A stretch of DNA of 5,915 nucleotides from CAYMST01 sp964393115 (lineage in GTDB: Bacteria > Bacteroidota > Bacteroidia > Cytophagales > Cyclobacteriaceae). Position 1 is the stretch's first letter, and every line of letters begins with the position of its first letter. The DNA is taken from positions 1 to 5,915 of the forward strand of contig CAYMST010000294.1 in NCBI GenBank assembly GCA_964393115.1, in the 5' to 3' direction. The position numbers and the translations under genes are program-made. The notes below the pieces were generated by a model. That model was not told the origin of the DNA and searched no databases. It was given only the letters and a program-made list of their open reading frames with translations. Below, one piece after another: positions 1 to 5,915 of this stretch.

Positions 1-2455
1 AGAAAGCAGGGTTTTGGAATTTTTCTATTTGATTAAAGGCAATTTCTAACTCATACAACATTTCCTGTCTCCCTTCGTCTACCCTTGGAGCTTGGCTCGT
101 TGGGCCGACAAAAGCTGATGAGAAAAGGTAGCTAAGTCCAGGATGATTTTGCCAATAAGTAATCATGCTTCTTAGTAGATCGGGACGGCGTAGTAGGGGG
201 CTGTTATCTGGAGAGGTGCCGCCTAGTGTAATGTGATTACCTCCACCTGTGCCGGTATGTCGTCCATCGAGCATAAACTTTTCTAAGCCGAGTCTACACT
301 CCTTGGCGGCCTCAAAAAGTTGCTCGTAGTTATGCGTTAAATCCTTCCAAGTACTTGCTGGATGAATGTTTACTTCGACCACGCCAGGATCAGGAGTAAC
401 CATTATCTTTTGTGTTCTGCCGTCAGTTTTGGGCTCATAACCTTCGATGACCACTGGTAATTGGAGTTTCTCGGCAGTTTGTTCGATACAAGCAAGTAAA
501 TCCAGGTAATGCTCAAAGTATTCCATAGGAGGTAGGAAAATAAATAGCTTCCCTTCTCTCGGTTCAATGGAAAGTGCTTTTTTTACCGTATAAACAGTGA
601 AAGTTGGTTCAAATTCTTCCTGTTCTTTTTCCTTTACCAGAAGAGGACCTTGCCGGGTATCTTCTTTCTCTTCTTTGTAGTCGTAACGCTTAGGGTTATG
701 TAGCTCAGACGGTACTTCGTCATGAATTTGATCTTGGCGATTAATTGCTTTTTGGTGATAGTCCTCAAGCGGTTCCAGTCTTTCAAAAGGACTTCTTTCG
801 GCTTTATTGTGGCGTTGAGAGGGGACTTGGTGAGGTAGTGAGTCTAAAGGAAGTCTAAGCCCAATAGGAGAGTTTCCGGGTTTTAGGAATAAGTGCTTTC
901 TCCTAAACTCCCACGCACAGCTAAGCCAACGATTTGAAGCATAATTCCACTCTAGGGGTAGTACAAATCCTTTTGGAGCGTTGAGCCCATTTTTGTCCAG
1001 CAATTCCATTAATGTTTTTCGCTCACTAGAATCGTCTAGAGGAACGTTGAGCGGATCTACGTTTATTGGTAAGTTCCCTTCTTCCCACAGGAAATACATC
1101 GCGTCCTCATATGCCGGAGAGATGTTATTAGGGTTGATCGCTAAATAACTGGATAGCTCGTTAAGAAACATCTCCGCTTCCTTATTACCATACCCATAGT
1201 CTTGATAGATATCAGCAATTAAAGATTCATTCTTCCAAATAGGCAGTCCATCCTTTCGCCAGTATAACGATAGTTGCCATCTTGGAATGGGCTCGCCCGG
1301 GTACCATTTACCTTGTCCAAAATGAATAAAGCCTTGTTTGCCAAATCGATTTCGAAGGTTCTTTATAAGCTTGTAGGAAAGTTCACGCTTGTGAGGGCCG
1401 TCGGCAGCATTATTCCATTCGGGAGACTCCATATCATCGATGGATACGAAGGTTGGTTCTCCACCCATGGTCAGTCTAGCGTCACCTTCTTGTAAGTCTC
1501 TTTCCACTTGGTCTCCTAAATCCATGATACTCTTCCATTGAGTGTCAGAATAGGGTTTGGTGACTCTTGGGTCTTCATGTATACGAACAACGTCATTTGT
1601 GTAGTTGAATTCCACCTTCGCAGGATCAACAAGGCCAGTTATTGGCGCTGCACTTACCGGGTTTGGAGTACATGAAAGCGGGATATGACCTTCGGCGGCA
1701 AAAAGCCCTGATGTTGGGTCTAACCCAACCCAACCGGCACCTGGAATAAACACTTCTGTCCAGGCATGAAGATCGGTAAAGTCTTGTTCGGTTCCAGAGG
1801 GTCCGTCTATCGACTTCTGGTCTGCTTTTAATTGTACCAAGTAGCCAGAGACAAATCGTGATGCCAAGCCGTGATAGCGTAACAACATGGCCAGTAACCA
1901 TGCTGAATCCCTACAAGACCCTGATCCTAAGCTTAATGTTTCTTCACATTCCTGTACTCCTGGTTCGTACCGGATCGTATAAGATACCTTTTGATAAATT
2001 AATTGGTTTAGAGCCACTAAGAAATCAATAGTGTTTTTGCCGAGGTACTGTTCAGACTCTTTTACCAAAGCCTGGAATAGTGATCCTGCCTCTAACGTTT
2101 CTAAGTACGGGTTTAGTTCCTTTTTGAGTAGGTCGGTGTATGAAAAAGGAAACTGCTCGGCATAGTCTTCAATAAAGAAGTCAAATGGATTTAACACCTC
2201 CATTCTGGCGATTACCTCCACTTCCACTTTAAAGTGGTCCACTTTCTTGGGAAAAACTACCCTGGCGACATGGTTACCGAAAGGGTCTTGCAACCAGTTG
2301 ATAAAGTGTTCTTCCGGAAATATTTTAATCGAATAGGCCTCAATAGGAGTGCGACAATGGACAGCAGGTCGTAAGCGGATAGTCTGAGGTGATACAGTGA
2401 TGAAGCGGTCATAGTGATAAGAGGTGTTGTGGCGTATAGCTACCCGAATGGCCAT
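1..2455 (-). CDS. Transglutaminase-like / DUF2126 (putative amidoligase) fusion protein, C-terminus cut by window edge
   Basis: I translated the minus strand from the ATG at 2455-2453 and found 818 codons with no stop down to position 2, so the gene continues past the left edge. Family members are usually about 1,100 residues, so roughly 300 are probably missing. Residues 1-90 match the bacterial transglutaminase N-terminal domain (IRLRPAVHCRTPI at 26-38). The cysteine-protease core follows, with Cys181 in GSCRDSAW, His230 in DLHAWTEVF and Asp246 in GLDPTSG, so the triad is complete. From about residue 290 it is DUF2126, catalogued as a putative amidoligase: LTMGGEPTFVS (328-338), FGQGKWYPGE (379-388), VTPDPGVVEVNIHP (686-699), GRHTGTGGGNH (731-741), GPTSQAPRVDEGR (784-796). 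A charged linker (about 539-618) separates the two halves of DUF2126. I see no signal peptide, so it is probably cytoplasmic. It likely forms or cleaves amide bonds together with the divergent ATP-grasp/alpha-E pair; the substrate is unknown. Confidence 0.5.
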   Translation of the reverse strand, partial: MAIRVAIRHNTSYHYDRFITVSPQTIRLRPAVHCRTPIEAYSIKIFPEEHFINWLQDPFGNHVARVVFPKKVDHFKVEVEVIARMEVLNPFDFFIEDYAEQFPFSYTDLLKKELNPYLETLEAGSLFQALVKESEQYLGKNTIDFLVALNQLIYQKVSYTIRYEPGVQECEETLSLGSGSCRDSAWLLAMLLRYHGLASRFVSGYLVQLKADQKSIDGPSGTEQDFTDLHAWTEVFIPGAGWVGLDPTSGLFAAEGHIPLSCTPNPVSAAPITGLVDPAKVEFNYTNDVVRIHEDPRVTKPYSDTQWKSIMDLGDQVERDLQEGDARLTMGGEPTFVSIDDMESPEWNNAADGPHKRELSYKLIKNLRNRFGKQGFIHFGQGKWYPGEPIPRWQLSLYWRKDGLPIWKNESLIADIYQDYGYGNKEAEMFLNELSSYLAINPNNISPAYEDAMYFLWEEGNLPINVDPLNVPLDDSSERKTLMELLDKNGLNAPKGFVLPLEWNYASNRWLSCAWEFRRKHLFLKPGNSPIGLRLPLDSLPHQVPSQRHNKAERSPFERLEPLEDYHQKAINRQDQIHDEVPSELHNPKRYDYKEEKEDTRQGPLLVKEKEQEEFEPTFTVYTVKKALSIEPREGKLFIFLPPMEYFEHYLDLLACIEQTAEKLQLPVVIEGYEPKTDGRTQKIMVTPDPGVVEVNIHPASTWKDLTHNYEQLFEAAKECRLGLEKFMLDGRHTGTGGGNHITLGGTSPDNSPLLRRPDLLRSMITYWQNHPGLSYLFSSAFVGPTSQAPRVDEGRQEMLYELEIAFNQIEKFQNPAF

Positions 2456-2508
2456 GTTTATCAAATTTTAGTATTCGAAGCGAAAAAATTAAGAAATTAT
2501 TAATTCCG

Positions 2509-2523
2509 TTATTCATTGAATAA
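2509..2523. promoter_or_regulatory. Palindrome 1, candidate operator half of a tandem pair
   Basis: TTATTCA (2509-2515) and TGAATAA (2517-2523) are perfect reverse complements around a single T (2516). The element starts 54 bp upstream of the minus-strand ATG. A one-base centre suits a dimeric DNA-binding protein better than an RNA hairpin, although a 6-bp stem with a 3-base loop is possible. The operator role is inferred. Confidence 0.5.
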
Positions 2524-2527
2524 ATAG

Positions 2528-2542
2528 TTGAAGATTCTTCAA
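2528..2542. promoter_or_regulatory. Palindrome 2, candidate operator half of a tandem pair
   Basis: TTGAAGA (2528-2534) and TCTTCAA (2536-2542) are perfect reverse complements around T2535. Its centre is 19 bp from the centre of palindrome 1, close to two helical turns, and it has the same 7-1-7 architecture. The shared TTGAA/TTCAA core with palindrome 3 suggests one binding protein, but this is inference. Confidence 0.5.
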
Positions 2543-2589
2543 TAACATTCGGCTATTGTTTCTAATTTCAATACCAATTAAGTGAATAA

Positions 2590-2602
2590 TTGAATGATTC
2601 AA
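2590..2602. promoter_or_regulatory. Palindrome 3, candidate operator near the ATP-grasp gene
   Basis: TTGAAT (2590-2595) and ATTCAA (2597-2602) are perfect reverse complements around G2596. It ends 56 bp before the ATP-grasp ATG. It shares the TTGAA...TTCAA ends with palindrome 2 and the ATTCA/TGAAT core with palindrome 1. Its centre lies 61 bp from that of palindrome 2. AT-richness raises the chance of accidental palindromes, so this one, the shortest, is the least secure. Confidence 0.5.
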
Positions 2603-2657
2603 AAGATTGTTATGTCAATATTCATGTAGGTAGAAGATCTTTTAACACAATTGCAAT

Positions 2658-4124
2658 ATGCTGGCAGAAGAGTTGTTATTTTCGAAAGGGTATGATTTTC
2701 AAGATAAGATGTATGATGAGGTTTTTGAAAATCCAGAAAGACTCCGTAACTATTACTTCAAGCTATATCAAGAGTTAAAACATCTTTCCATTCAGGAATT
2801 CGAACAGCTCAATGAAAACGCAAAACTGTCCTTTCTAACGCAAGGCGTGACCTACGCGGTTTATTCCGGAGACAATAGCTCAACAGAAAGGATATTTCCT
2901 TTTGACCTTTTTCCTCGGATTATTCCAAATCACGAATGGAAAGTAATGGAAGCGGGACTCCTACAAAGAAACCGGGCAATCAATGAATTTGTAAAAGATA
3001 TCTATGGTGACCAGAAGGTGTTAAAAGATAAAGTAGTTCCTCGAGAACTGGTGATGTCATCTCCACACTACTGTCAGATGATGGCTGAAATAAAGCCTGC
3101 AGGTGGTATCTATACACATGTTTGTGGGACGGATATAATTCGTCATAATGATGGCAATTATTACGTACTGGAGGATAATCTTCGGTGCCCTTCTGGCGTG
3201 AGTTATGTATTGGCCAACCGAGTAGCACTTCAACGTACCTTCCCGACTATCTTCAAACGAGTTCAGGTAAGTCCAGTGATGGAGTACCCTAGCGCCTTAC
3301 TTGAGACCATGAACTCTTTGGTACCGGATGACTTAGAAGACCCTGTTTGCGTAGTGCTTACTCCTGGGATTTATAACTCCGCTTATTATGAGCATAGTTT
3401 TTTAGCTCAAAGTATGGGGGTAGAACTAGTAGAAGGAGGTGATTTGCATGTCGAGAACGATAAAGTATACATGAGGACCATCTATGGCCCCAAAAAGGTA
3501 GACGTCATTTATCGCCGTCTTGATGATGACTTTCTAGATCCTGAGGTGTTTAAGCCGGATTCAATCCTTGGGATTCGAGGTCTCATGCGTGCCTATCAAA
3601 AAGGAAATGTATCCATCATTAACGCACCAGGGACGGGTATATCTGATGATAAAGCCATCTACAATTATGTCCCTGATATCATTAAGTACTATCTACAAGA
3701 AGACCCGATTTTATTTAATGTGCCCACTTATTTATGTGAAAATTCTAAAGAGATGAAGTATGTTCTCGATCATATCCCTGAATTGGTTGTGAAGCCTGTG
3801 GACATGTCTGGAGGATACGGGGTTATGGTGGGGAACCGTTTGAGTAAGAAGGAAATTGACGATTTGAAAGGTAAAATCAAGCAAAACCCACGAGATTTTA
3901 TTGCTCAGCCTATTATGTCATTGAGCACACATTCTACCTATATTGAAAATGAAAAGGTTATTGAGCCTCGTCATATCGACTTAAGAACATTTACCCTAAT
4001 GGGTAAGGATTATAATTTCGTGCTTAAAGGAGGGCTTACAAGAGTGGCACTAACTCGGGGAAGCTTAATCGTCAACTCTTCTCAAGGGGGAGGAGCAAAG
4101 GATACCTGGGTGCTCGAAAATTAA
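2658..4124 (+). CDS. Circularly permuted ATP-grasp protein (DUF404/DUF407 family)
   Basis: This 488-residue protein is full length for the circularly permuted ATP-grasp family, whose members are usually about 470-490 residues and are predicted to use ATP to join a carboxylate to an amine. Family signatures in order are YDEVF (19-23), LEDNLRCPSGVSY (171-183), VIYRRLDDDFLDPE (283-296), PGTGISDDKAIYNYVPD (324-340), VVKPVDMSGGYGV (377-389, with Lys379 and the glycine-rich loop), EPRHIDLRTF (436-445) and GGLTRVAL (458-465). The Lys, Asp/Glu and Arg positions typical of nucleotide and metal binding look intact. There is no signal peptide or membrane segment, so it should be cytoplasmic. The first ATG after an in-frame TAA (2643-2645) is used; Met18 (2709) is an alternative, as several homologues begin close to the YDE motif. 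It precedes the alpha-E gene by 28 bp, probably in one transcript. The substrate is unknown. Confidence 0.5.
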   Translation: MLAEELLFSKGYDFQDKMYDEVFENPERLRNYYFKLYQELKHLSIQEFEQLNENAKLSFLTQGVTYAVYSGDNSSTERIFPFDLFPRIIPNHEWKVMEAGLLQRNRAINEFVKDIYGDQKVLKDKVVPRELVMSSPHYCQMMAEIKPAGGIYTHVCGTDIIRHNDGNYYVLEDNLRCPSGVSYVLANRVALQRTFPTIFKRVQVSPVMEYPSALLETMNSLVPDDLEDPVCVVLTPGIYNSAYYEHSFLAQSMGVELVEGGDLHVENDKVYMRTIYGPKKVDVIYRRLDDDFLDPEVFKPDSILGIRGLMRAYQKGNVSIINAPGTGISDDKAIYNYVPDIIKYYLQEDPILFNVPTYLCENSKEMKYVLDHIPELVVKPVDMSGGYGVMVGNRLSKKEIDDLKGKIKQNPRDFIAQPIMSLSTHSTYIENEKVIEPRHIDLRTFTLMGKDYNFVLKGGLTRVALTRGSLIVNSSQGGGAKDTWVLEN

Positions 4125-4140
4125 CTGTTAAACAATTAAC
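4119..4140 (+). repeat. Small TTAAC/GTTAA repeat cluster at the ATP-grasp/alpha-E junction
   Basis: The heptamer AATTAAC occurs at 4119-4125 and again at 4134-4140, and TTAAC (4121-4125) faces GTTAA (4127-4131) around one T. The cluster overlaps the ATP-grasp stop codon and fills most of the 28-bp gap. It has no G+C-rich stem or T-run, so it does not look like a terminator, which fits co-transcription of the two genes. In AT-rich DNA it may be chance. Confidence 0.5.
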
Positions 4141-4152
4141 CAAATACTAAAG

Positions 4153-5100
4153 ATGCTGTCGAGAGTTGCCAACTCCCTCTATTGGATGGGGAGATATATT
4201 GAAAGAGCCGAGTATATGGCGCGTTACCTCAGGGTTCAATATTTTACGATATTGGATGCCCCAATGAATCAGAATAAAAATTTCGTGCTGCGCTCTATTA
4301 TGTTCATGTCTGACTTGGAAGAAGAGGAACAGCTGTTTAGCTATCCTCAGGAAGACGAAATTTTGATTGGAGCTTCCTTATCCCTCGAAAACCCAAGCTC
4401 TATCGTTTCATGCATTCATCACAGTCGAGAGAATGCTAGAACTATTAGAAATGTGATTTCCAGTGAGTTATGGCAGGAGATAAATCGCTGCTACCATTTT
4501 GTGAACAATTATAATCATCAGTATTATGTGACCAGAGGACTGTACGACTTTACCGCTAAAGTGCAGGAGCATACCTCTATAATACGTGCTACACTAGATG
4601 GATCTCTACTGCATGATGAGGTATGGGCGATGATCAAAATGGGAGTTCACTTGGAGCGTAGCATACAAATAATACGAATCCTAGCTAATAAAATCAATGA
4701 CATTAAAAGTTTAACACTTGGGGAAAAAGGTACAGCTATTGAGTCTTATCAATGGGCGACTACGCTAAAGATCTTTGAGGCATTTGATATGAACTATAAG
4801 ACCTACAAGCGATCACCCAATGAGCATAATACCATCGATTTTTTGGTAACAAACCCTTTGTTCACCAGGTCATTAGCGTATAATATTAAGCTGCTAAGTC
4901 AATATAGCGTGCGTATTCTAGGAACTCCAAAGACCAAAAAGGAATCACTAGGTTTTCACTTAGCTAAAATGGCTGCTTTTTATGAATACTTGACTATAAA
5001 AGAAGTTGAACTCAATGTGGACGAGTTTTTGCTAAACGCACTAAACGATATTTATGAAATACATCTTGACTTAGAAAAAGAACTGATTAAAATCGGTTAG
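4153..5100 (+). CDS. Alpha-E domain protein (DUF403)
   Basis: This 315-residue protein is full length for the alpha-E family, an all-helical domain that accompanies, or is fused to, circularly permuted ATP-grasp enzymes. The N-terminus carries the family hallmark MLSRVANSLYWMGRYIERAE (1-20). Further landmarks are NPSSIVSCIHHSRENARTIR (80-99), ISSELWQEINRCY (102-114), the arginine/glutamate helix MGVHLERSIQIIRIL (163-177) and the FLVTNPLFTRSL stretch (230-241 region). The regularly spaced Glu and Arg residues on helices may form the functional surface. I see no signal peptide or membrane segment. The start follows the ATP-grasp stop by 28 bp and has only a weak purine stretch (CTAAAG) ahead of it. 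It is presumed to work with the ATP-grasp enzyme, but whether it is catalytic, a scaffold or a substrate binder is not known. The gene ends 14 bp from the convergent neighbour. Confidence 0.5.
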   Translation: MLSRVANSLYWMGRYIERAEYMARYLRVQYFTILDAPMNQNKNFVLRSIMFMSDLEEEEQLFSYPQEDEILIGASLSLENPSSIVSCIHHSRENARTIRNVISSELWQEINRCYHFVNNYNHQYYVTRGLYDFTAKVQEHTSIIRATLDGSLLHDEVWAMIKMGVHLERSIQIIRILANKINDIKSLTLGEKGTAIESYQWATTLKIFEAFDMNYKTYKRSPNEHNTIDFLVTNPLFTRSLAYNIKLLSQYSVRILGTPKTKKESLGFHLAKMAAFYEYLTIKEVELNVDEFLLNALNDIYEIHLDLEKELIKIG

Positions 5101-5114
5101 AGCAAGGCCTTTTG

Positions 5115-5693
5115 TCATACAAATACCGGAGGCCTGTCTTTCAGAATTTCCAAAAGCTCTGGTGGGCCAGAGTAGATATCATCCATAAAGCGGTCAAACT
5201 CTTCCCTGGTCTCTGGAGATAATAAGTCGATGATTTCATCCAATGCCTTTTGCCCTAACATATACGGGAATCCGTTTTTTAGCATTTGATCCCGATAGAA
5301 CATGCCATAAATAACATAATCCTCACAATCATTTCGACTAGTTCCATATATCAAACATTCTTCCGTCCAGTTATTGTCAGGAGCATTTTGTATGGCGATT
5401 GCCCTGGTCTCTAACGATGCTTTTGATGCCATATATGCCTCAATGTTAGCTCTTGAAGATGTGGATAGCTTTGAATTGATTTCCATCGCGCAGTGCATGC
5501 ATATGGCGTATTCGTATACCGTATCAACGGCAGTGTAGCCAGGGTATCGCTTAAATGCTTTCTCAATCAAATAGGGGACTTCAATTTCCATTAGCGGCTT
5601 TCTGCAAACATTACAACAGGTAAAAGGTCCTTCATTTTCGTAAGAATGAAATTCTTTCGGGATTTCATTTGGGGCGTGTCGGTGATCTTGCAA
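5115..5693 (-). CDS. Uncharacterised 192-residue protein with two CxxC pairs (putative zinc-binding)
   Basis: I do not recognise a named family. The protein is acidic and soluble-looking. It has a Cys-rich N-terminal half, CCNVC at 26-30 and CMHC at 65-68, whose CxxC...CxxC spacing suggests one structural zinc site. Cys113 and Cys123 lie further on. A helical region (about 78-102) and an acidic helical C-terminus with SPETREEFDRFMDDIY (159-174) follow, ending in PPVFV. The start is uncertain: the codon at 5693-5691 is TTG, and no in-frame ATG or GTG occurs between it and the upstream in-frame stop at 5774-5772, while the next Met is residue 35, after the first Cys pair. The frame stays open upstream and reads plausibly (FNFGPIPNYNP), so the true N-terminus could be longer. 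It converges on the alpha-E gene with a 14-bp gap; a link to the amidoligase genes is not shown. Confidence 0.5.
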   Translation of the reverse strand: MQDHRHAPNEIPKEFHSYENEGPFTCCNVCRKPLMEIEVPYLIEKAFKRYPGYTAVDTVYEYAICMHCAMEINSKLSTSSRANIEAYMASKASLETRAIAIQNAPDNNWTEECLIYGTSRNDCEDYVIYGMFYRDQMLKNGFPYMLGQKALDEIIDLLSPETREEFDRFMDDIYSGPPELLEILKDRPPVFV

Positions 5694-5915
5694 GGGATTA
5701 TAGTTTGGTATAGGGCCAAAGTTAAAGACGATATGGGATTTAAGATCTAGTAAAAAACTATAACGTACTGTTTAGAGGAAAAAATATAGTTTTCATTATT
5801 TGAGCTGGGATGATTCTTGAGTTGGACAAGTGTCATATGTTATGTAAGGTTAATCTAAGAGTTGATATAAAGTCAGTAATACATCTTTCAAACCAGAATT
5901 GTTTTATCGGTTCTA
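5694..5915. other. Right-edge region without a supported gene
   Basis: This 222-bp AT-rich stretch upstream of the CxxC gene probably carries its promoter and leader. On the plus strand an ATG at 5810 opens a frame of 35 codons to the edge, and on the minus strand a frame enters from the right edge and stops at 5835-5833. Neither has a recognisable motif or convincing composition, so I leave both uncalled. I see no RNA gene, terminator or sizeable repeat. Confidence 0.5.
5717..5724 (-). promoter_or_regulatory. Candidate Bacteroidota -7 element (TAACTTTG)
   Basis: The minus strand reads TAACTTTG here, an exact match to the TAnnTTTG -7 consensus known for Bacteroidota. It would place the transcript start a few bases downstream, around 5710, leaving a leader of roughly 15-20 bases before the TTG start at 5693. 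No TTG -33 element lies at the usual spacing, and an 8-mer with two free positions can arise by chance. Confidence 0.5.

Larger units (their letters stand above)
2456..2657. other. Divergent intergenic control region
   Basis: This 202-bp, very AT-rich gap separates the divergent starts of the transglutaminase/DUF2126 gene and the ATP-grasp gene, so it must carry their promoters unless transcription enters from elsewhere. It contains three perfect odd-centred palindromes (listed separately) and an 8-bp palindrome ATTGCAAT (2650-2657) that abuts the ATP-grasp start codon. I find no clean TAnnTTTG element on either strand and no Shine-Dalgarno sequence before either ATG. Short open frames across it have no coding character. 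Confidence 0.5.

Noticed and set aside
1274..1495. 73-codon plus-strand open frame
   Set aside because: It lies entirely antisense to the well-conserved DUF2126 motifs (LTMGGEPT, FGQGKWYPGE) and has no family resemblance.
1626..1901. 91-codon minus-strand open frame
   Set aside because: It overlaps the transglutaminase core in another frame of the same strand. The overlapped frame carries the catalytic triad, so this one is a shadow.
2528..2561. TTG followed 23 bp later by TATTGTTT as a promoter for the ATP-grasp gene
   Set aside because: The second element departs from TAnnTTTG at two of the six fixed positions, and the spacing is at the long limit.
2590..2778. 62-codon plus-strand open frame
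   Set aside because: It starts in palindrome 3 and overlaps the ATP-grasp N-terminus out of frame, without coding character.
2980..3228. 82-codon minus-strand open frame
   Set aside because: It is antisense to conserved ATP-grasp sequence, including the LEDNLRCPSG motif.
3568..3756. 62-codon plus-strand open frame
   Set aside because: It is an out-of-frame shadow of the ATP-grasp gene across its PGTGISDDKA motif.
5833..5913. Minus-strand frame entering from the right edge and ending in TGA at 5835-5833
   Set aside because: Only 26 codons are visible, with no recognisable ending. It could be the tail of a neighbouring gene but cannot be supported.
5810..5914. 35-codon plus-strand frame from an ATG to the right edge
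   Set aside because: It is too short to judge, has no motif, and an open run of this length is not unusual by chance in AT-rich DNA. It could be the start of a real gene, but the window cannot show it.
1..5915. CRISPR array, tRNA or rRNA gene, insertion sequence, attachment site, phage gene
   Set aside because: I saw no spaced direct repeats, tRNA- or rRNA-like sequence, transposase motifs or terminal inverted repeats. The coding density and conserved enzyme genes indicate ordinary chromosome.

Overview
This 5.9-kb window is AT-rich (about 40% G+C by eye). Its gene starts lack clear Shine-Dalgarno sequences, and there is one candidate TAnnTTTG promoter element. Together with the flavour of the proteins this suggests a member of the Bacteroidota, possibly Cytophagales-like. 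The lineage is an inference from style, not from a marker gene.

Layout. Positions 1-2455 (minus strand) hold 818 codons of one long protein that runs off the left edge. It is a bacterial transglutaminase-like domain with an intact Cys-His-Asp triad, fused to a DUF2126 domain, which is catalogued as a putative amidoligase. A 202-bp divergent intergenic region (2456-2657) follows and contains three perfect odd-centred palindromes. On the plus strand come a circularly permuted ATP-grasp protein (2658-4124) and, 28 bp later, an alpha-E (DUF403) helical protein (4153-5100). A convergent minus-strand gene (5115-5693) encodes a 192-residue uncharacterised protein with two CxxC pairs and a probable non-ATG start. 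The last 222 bp hold no gene I can support.

How the genes may work together. ATP-grasp, alpha-E and transglutaminase/DUF2126 proteins recur together in many bacteria. They have been proposed on comparative-genomic grounds to make, and perhaps process, a peptide-like product or protein tag, sometimes alongside the proteasome-like Anbu peptidase. To my knowledge the product and substrate have not been established. Here the set is split into a divergent pair around a palindrome-rich control region. Neither Anbu nor a second, short transglutaminase is visible inside the window; either could lie beyond the left edge. The cysteine-rich gene is the least understood part of the window.
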